In this document: positions 60,984 to 64,000 of the stretch, piece after piece
Layout of the letters: every line of letters begins with the position of its first letter
Position numbering within the stretch: position 1 is the stretch's first letter
Source: Oligoflexia bacterium
GTDB taxonomy: Bacteria; Bdellovibrionota; Bdellovibrionia; JABDDW01
NCBI GenBank assembly: GCA_020847095.1
Contig: JADLCR010000072.1
Span: forward strand, 1-64,000
Reading direction: 5' to 3'
Length of the DNA stretch: 64,000 nt
The notes under the pieces: generated by a model
Database searches by the model: none
Told to the model about the DNA's origin: nothing
What the model saw: only the letters and a program-made list of their open reading frames with translations
Made by a program: the position numbers and the translations under genes

Positions 60984-62322
60984 GTTCCTCGTAGTTCTTG
61001 AACAAGTCGTAACTCGAGCAGCCCGGACTTAACAAAACAACATCACCACTTCGAGACTTCTGATAAGCCAACAAAATCGACTCTTCAAATGTGCCGATGA
61101 TAAAAGTTTCGCTAAAATCCCCTATACTTCTATTTAACCGCTCTTTAGCTTCGCCCACCAAGATCAAATTTTTAACCTTCTTTTGCACGGGCTCGACTAA
61201 GGGCGTGAAATCCATTCCTTTATCCTTACCGCCCGCAATCAGAATCACCGGCTCATCAAATGCTTCCAGCGCTCTCATGAGTGAATGGACATTGGTCGAC
61301 TTAGAGTCGTTATAAAATTCAACGCCACCCTTTTTACGCACAAACTCTAGGCGATGCTCTAAGCCAGGAAAGGAATCGATGACATTTTGAATGGCTTCGG
61401 GTTTGGCGCCATAGGGCCTAACAGCAACAATGGCCGCCATTATGTTTTCGACGTTATGACGTCCCTTCATTTTCATTTTTGCTGTCGAGTAAACTTCTTT
61501 TTGGCCGTCAATATAAACCCGGATTTCTTTATTTGAATAAACAGCCCCGCCGATTCTCTTGATCTGTTCTTCTAAGCCAATTCTTCGAGTAAAGTACTTT
61601 ACCTTACACTTCAAAACCTGAGGATCACGGGCCATCTCGATGACATTAGGATCATCCGCGTTCAAAATTGCCGTCGTTTCTGGGCTGGCATTTCGAAACA
61701 CCCGTTTTTTAGCATGAAAGTAATCGCCCAATGATCGGTACCGATCGAGATGATCCTCAGCTAAATTCAAAAGTATGATTTGTTGCGGCCGGAAGGTGTC
61801 CACGGTTTCTAACTGGAAGCTCGAAACTTCAACGGCAAGGGCCGCCGCCGTAGGTTTGCTTCCCACGTATTCAATAAGTGGAGCTCCGTAATTTCCACCA
61901 ATCCAAGATGGAAGTTCAGAGGCAACCATAAACTCATAAGCCAATCGAGTCGCCGTTGATTTACCGTTAGTCCCTGTAACGGCAATGATGGGCTGGGTGA
62001 TCAACGTCGAAGCCAATTCGAGTTCGCCTGTGAACGGAATTCCCTTTTGCTTTGCTGGTTCAAACGATTTATCCATCGGATTAACACCGGGACTAAGAAC
62101 CACAAGATCTACGGCCGTTAAGGATTTAGGAGAATTACTGCCTAATTCCCATTGAACATCAAATTCTTCAAATGCATCGCCTTGAGATCCAAGTTGCTCC
62201 CTGGATTTCAAATCACTGACGATAATCTTGGCCCCCTGCTCGTGCAAGAATTTTGCAAGACTAAGTCCAGTTCGCTGGGCGCCCATGATTAAAACTTTTT
62301 TTCCTTTAAAACGTGACGACAT
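60946..62322 (-). CDS. murD: UDP-N-acetylmuramoylalanine--D-glutamate ligase
   Basis: MurD adds D-Glu to UDP-MurNAc-L-Ala. The 458-aa protein has the N-terminal VLIMGAQRTGLSLAKFL, the P-loop AVTGTNGKSTATRL, NLAEDHLDRY, GRHNVENIMAAI, EHRLEFVRKKGGVEFYNDSKSTN and the C-terminal LLSPGCSSYDLFKNYEERG. All motifs are in order. It follows mraY by five bases, and its end overlaps the ftsW start. Confidence 0.97.
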   Translation of the reverse strand: MSSRFKGKKVLIMGAQRTGLSLAKFLHEQGAKIIVSDLKSREQLGSQGDAFEEFDVQWELGSNSPKSLTAVDLVVLSPGVNPMDKSFEPAKQKGIPFTGELELASTLITQPIIAVTGTNGKSTATRLAYEFMVASELPSWIGGNYGAPLIEYVGSKPTAAALAVEVSSFQLETVDTFRPQQIILLNLAEDHLDRYRSLGDYFHAKKRVFRNASPETTAILNADDPNVIEMARDPQVLKCKVKYFTRRIGLEEQIKRIGGAVYSNKEIRVYIDGQKEVYSTAKMKMKGRHNVENIMAAIVAVRPYGAKPEAIQNVIDSFPGLEHRLEFVRKKGGVEFYNDSKSTNVHSLMRALEAFDEPVILIAGGKDKGMDFTPLVEPVQKKVKNLILVGEAKERLNRSIGDFSETFIIGTFEESILLAYQKSRSGDVVLLSPGCSSYDLFKNYEERGNYFKELVQKL

Positions 62323-62327
62323 CGAAA

Positions 62328-63404
62328 CTACCTCAACTTCAGTGTGCTCAATGAAAGTATGGCCAATAAAATACTAATAATCCAAAATCTAACAATAACT
62401 TTTGGCTCAGCCCACCCTTTGAGTTCAAAGTGATGGTGGATAGGAGCCATTTTAAAAACTCTTTTTCCCGTTAACTTGAACGAAACCACTTGAATAATGA
62501 CGGACAGGGCTTCAATTACAAAAATTCCGCCAAGAAGAATCATTAAGATTTCATTCTTAGTGAGAACAGCCAACGTTCCTAAGATTCCGCCAAGACTGAG
62601 TGAACCGACATCGCCCATGAACACTTGAGCAGGGTAAGTGTTGTACCAAAGAAATCCAAGACCTGCGGCCGTTACGGTCGCGGCAACAACAGTCAATTCC
62701 CCAGCTCCTTTTACAAAAGGAATTTGCAAATAAGATGCAATTCCAAAATGCCCACAAACGTAAGCGAGAATTCCGAGGGTGGCCGCATTAATCATGACGG
62801 GTCCGATAGCCAATCCATCGAGTCCATCGGTGAGATTCACCGCATTTGCCGTCCCAACAATAACGAGCATGGCAAAAGGAATGTACCAAAGCCCCAAATC
62901 AATCCCGCCGCCTTTAAAAAACGGAAAATCAAGGGTCGTTGCAATGTCGGAATTTTGATAAATAACGTACGAAACAATTCCTGCCAGCAAGAACTCCAAA
63001 GCCAATCTCGTTTTGCCCCTCAATCCTTTGGTGTTCTTCTTTGAGACCTTTAGATAGTCATCCACATACCCAATGGCTCCGAAACCCGCGCAAATAAACA
63101 GGGCGCACCAGACAAAAACATTAGAAAGATCTGCCCACAAAAGTGTTGGGATAAAAATAGCCATAAGAATAAGGGCTCCGCCCATTGTCGGCGTGCCAGT
63201 CTTAGAGAGATGGCTTTGGGGGCCATCGTCACGAACGACTTGCTTCATTTGTTTTATTTGCAAACGGCGAATAAATTTCGGTCCGGCTAGCCAACAAAAC
63301 AAAAACGCAGTCAGAAAGGCGGTAAATGTCCGAAACGAAATGTATTTGAAAACATTAAACGCAAAGAAGTGCTCATGAAGTGAGTATAAAAATTGATATA
63401 ACAT
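62328..63404 (-). CDS. mraY: Phospho-N-acetylmuramoyl-pentapeptide-transferase
   Basis: MraY moves phospho-MurNAc-pentapeptide onto undecaprenyl phosphate to give lipid I. The 358-aa inner-membrane protein has about ten helices, with [64 protein letters not shown] and [17 protein letters not shown]. These carry the catalytic aspartates and the HHH loop. It follows murF by 13 bases. Confidence 0.98.
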   Translation of the reverse strand: MLYQFLYSLHEHFFAFNVFKYISFRTFTAFLTAFLFCWLAGPKFIRRLQIKQMKQVVRDDGPQSHLSKTGTPTMGGALILMAIFIPTLLWADLSNVFVWCALFICAGFGAIGYVDDYLKVSKKNTKGLRGKTRLALEFLLAGIVSYVIYQNSDIATTLDFPFFKGGGIDLGLWYIPFAMLVIVGTANAVNLTDGLDGLAIGPVMINAATLGILAYVCGHFGIASYLQIPFVKGAGELTVVAATVTAAGLGFLWYNTYPAQVFMGDVGSLSLGGILGTLAVLTKNEILMILLGGIFVIEALSVIIQVVSFKLTGKRVFKMAPIHHHFELKGWAEPKVIVRFWIISILLAILSLSTLKLR

Positions 63405-63417
63405 TTGTGCCCGTCAG

Positions 63418-64000
63418 TTAGTGTTTCTCAACAAAATGCAATGGATGAAAGGCCTTAACGAACCGCTCCATCTTCATTCCGCGGGAGCCCTTCACTAAGA
63501 CTATGTCTCCCGTCTCTAACATATGGGCAAATTCAGTTGCAAGATTTTCTTGGTAAGTATCTGATATTATTAACTTTTTAGAGAACCCACGCCCCCTCAA
63601 TCCTGACGCCAAATCCTGGGCATGGGGCCCGATCACGAAGACCGCTTCTAGCTGCACGGTTGCTAAAAGCTCGCCCACTTCACGATGCAATTGGGCTGAG
63701 TCCTTTCCGAGCTCTAACATTTCTCCTATGACTGCAAGTTTTTTTCCTCGAGAAGAAACTTTTGAAAAATTCTCGATCGCCATCGCCATGCTGTCGGGAT
63801 TTGCATTGTAGGCATCAAATAAAACTTTTGCCCCACACTCTAAATCCACCACTTGCCCGCGCCCCCACGACGCCTGGGCCTTGGCCAGCCCCTTCCAAAT
63901 AAGTGGCGAATCAATTCCGCAGGCCATGGCAACTGCAGCGGCGGCCATGGCATTAGAAACTTGCTGCTTTCCAAAAACTGGAATCTTAGCGTGCCCCGGC
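63418..64000 (-). CDS. murF: UDP-N-acetylmuramoyl-tripeptide--D-alanyl-D-alanine ligase (C-terminal part)
   Basis: MurF adds D-Ala-D-Ala to the UDP-MurNAc tripeptide, using the ddl product. The frame is open to the right edge of the window; its N-terminal and P-loop parts lie outside. Visible are PGHAKIPVFGKQQVSNAMAA (the family 'PG-H-VSN' linker), DAYNANPDSM, LAVIGEMLELGKDS and VLVKGSRGMKMERFV. The in-frame ATG at 63948 is internal and not the start. It is the first gene seen of the minus-strand dcw cluster and is followed by mraY after 13 bases. Confidence 0.95.
   Translation of the reverse strand, partial: PGHAKIPVFGKQQVSNAMAAAAVAMACGIDSPLIWKGLAKAQASWGRGQVVDLECGAKVLFDAYNANPDSMAMAIENFSKVSSRGKKLAVIGEMLELGKDSAQLHREVGELLATVQLEAVFVIGPHAQDLASGLRGRGFSKKLIISDTYQENLATEFAHMLETGDIVLVKGSRGMKMERFVKAFHPLHFVEKH

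Noticed and set aside
1..64000. CRISPR arrays, prophage, insertion sequences, toxin-antitoxin or defence islands
   Set aside because: I looked for regular spaced repeats, transposases, integrases and typical defence genes and saw none; AddAB and RecN are core repair proteins.

Overview
The window looks like a chromosomal segment of a Gram-negative bacterium, most likely a member of the Bdellovibrionota (Bdellovibrio/Oligoflexia) or a close 'deltaproteobacterial' relative. This is inference. It rests on moderate GC by eye, many lipoproteins and outer-membrane beta-barrels, MCE/Mla lipid transport genes, a zinc-ribbon/GYF/TPR membrane protein, a PEGA-type Ser/Thr kinase and a complete mur/fts (dcw) cluster. 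There are no rRNA genes, insertion sequences, phage genes or CRISPR arrays. Coding density is very high and no gap without a gene exceeds 300 bases. Neighbouring genes often overlap by 4 bases (ATGA), and start codons are varied (ATG, GTG, TTG and one probable ATT).

Region 1 (1-8.6 kb): the 3' side of a TMTC/GT39-like membrane protein cut by the window edge, two secreted proteins (one chalcone-isomerase-like), thiL with a small membrane protein, a monocistronic 630-aa secreted Ala-rich protein of unknown function with a clear terminator, a YihY/BrkB membrane protein with an extra C-terminal helical domain, an OB-HD (YhaM-like) nuclease coupled to a class IV aminotransferase, and divergent dcd.

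Region 2 (8.6-17.3 kb): a tight seven-gene minus-strand operon, alr-mlaE-mlaF-mlaD-purH-(ZnR-GYF-TM-TPR protein)-lipoprotein. It mixes cell-wall D-Ala supply, lipid transport and purine synthesis. A divergent tRNA-Thr(CGU) lies at its head.

Region 3 (17.3-38.8 kb): a sensor kinase and a REC-GGDEF protein (two-component signalling to cyclic di-GMP) with a recognisable promoter; nadB; pyrE; an alpha/beta hydrolase; an addAB-like recombination helicase/nuclease pair; a DUF503 protein; then a cluster of three TraF/PorV-like outer-membrane proteins interleaved with two lipoproteins, a further beta-barrel-like protein and coaE.

Region 4 (38.8-51.2 kb): a Ser/Thr kinase with PEGA domains, a long-chain acyl-CoA synthetase, a three-gene coupled envelope operon (1360-aa lipoprotein, small exported protein, beta-barrel), nadK, recN and a small exported protein.

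Region 5 (51.2-64 kb): the dcw cluster on the minus strand, murF(partial)-mraY-murD-ftsW-murG-murC-murB-ddl-ftsQ-ftsA-ftsZ, followed directly by an lpxH-like gene. These genes make lipid II, flip or polymerise it at the septum, and assemble the Z-ring.

The most promising undescribed material is the envelope modules: the 1360-aa lipoprotein operon, the TraF-like/lipoprotein cluster and the ZnR-GYF-TPR/lipoprotein pair.
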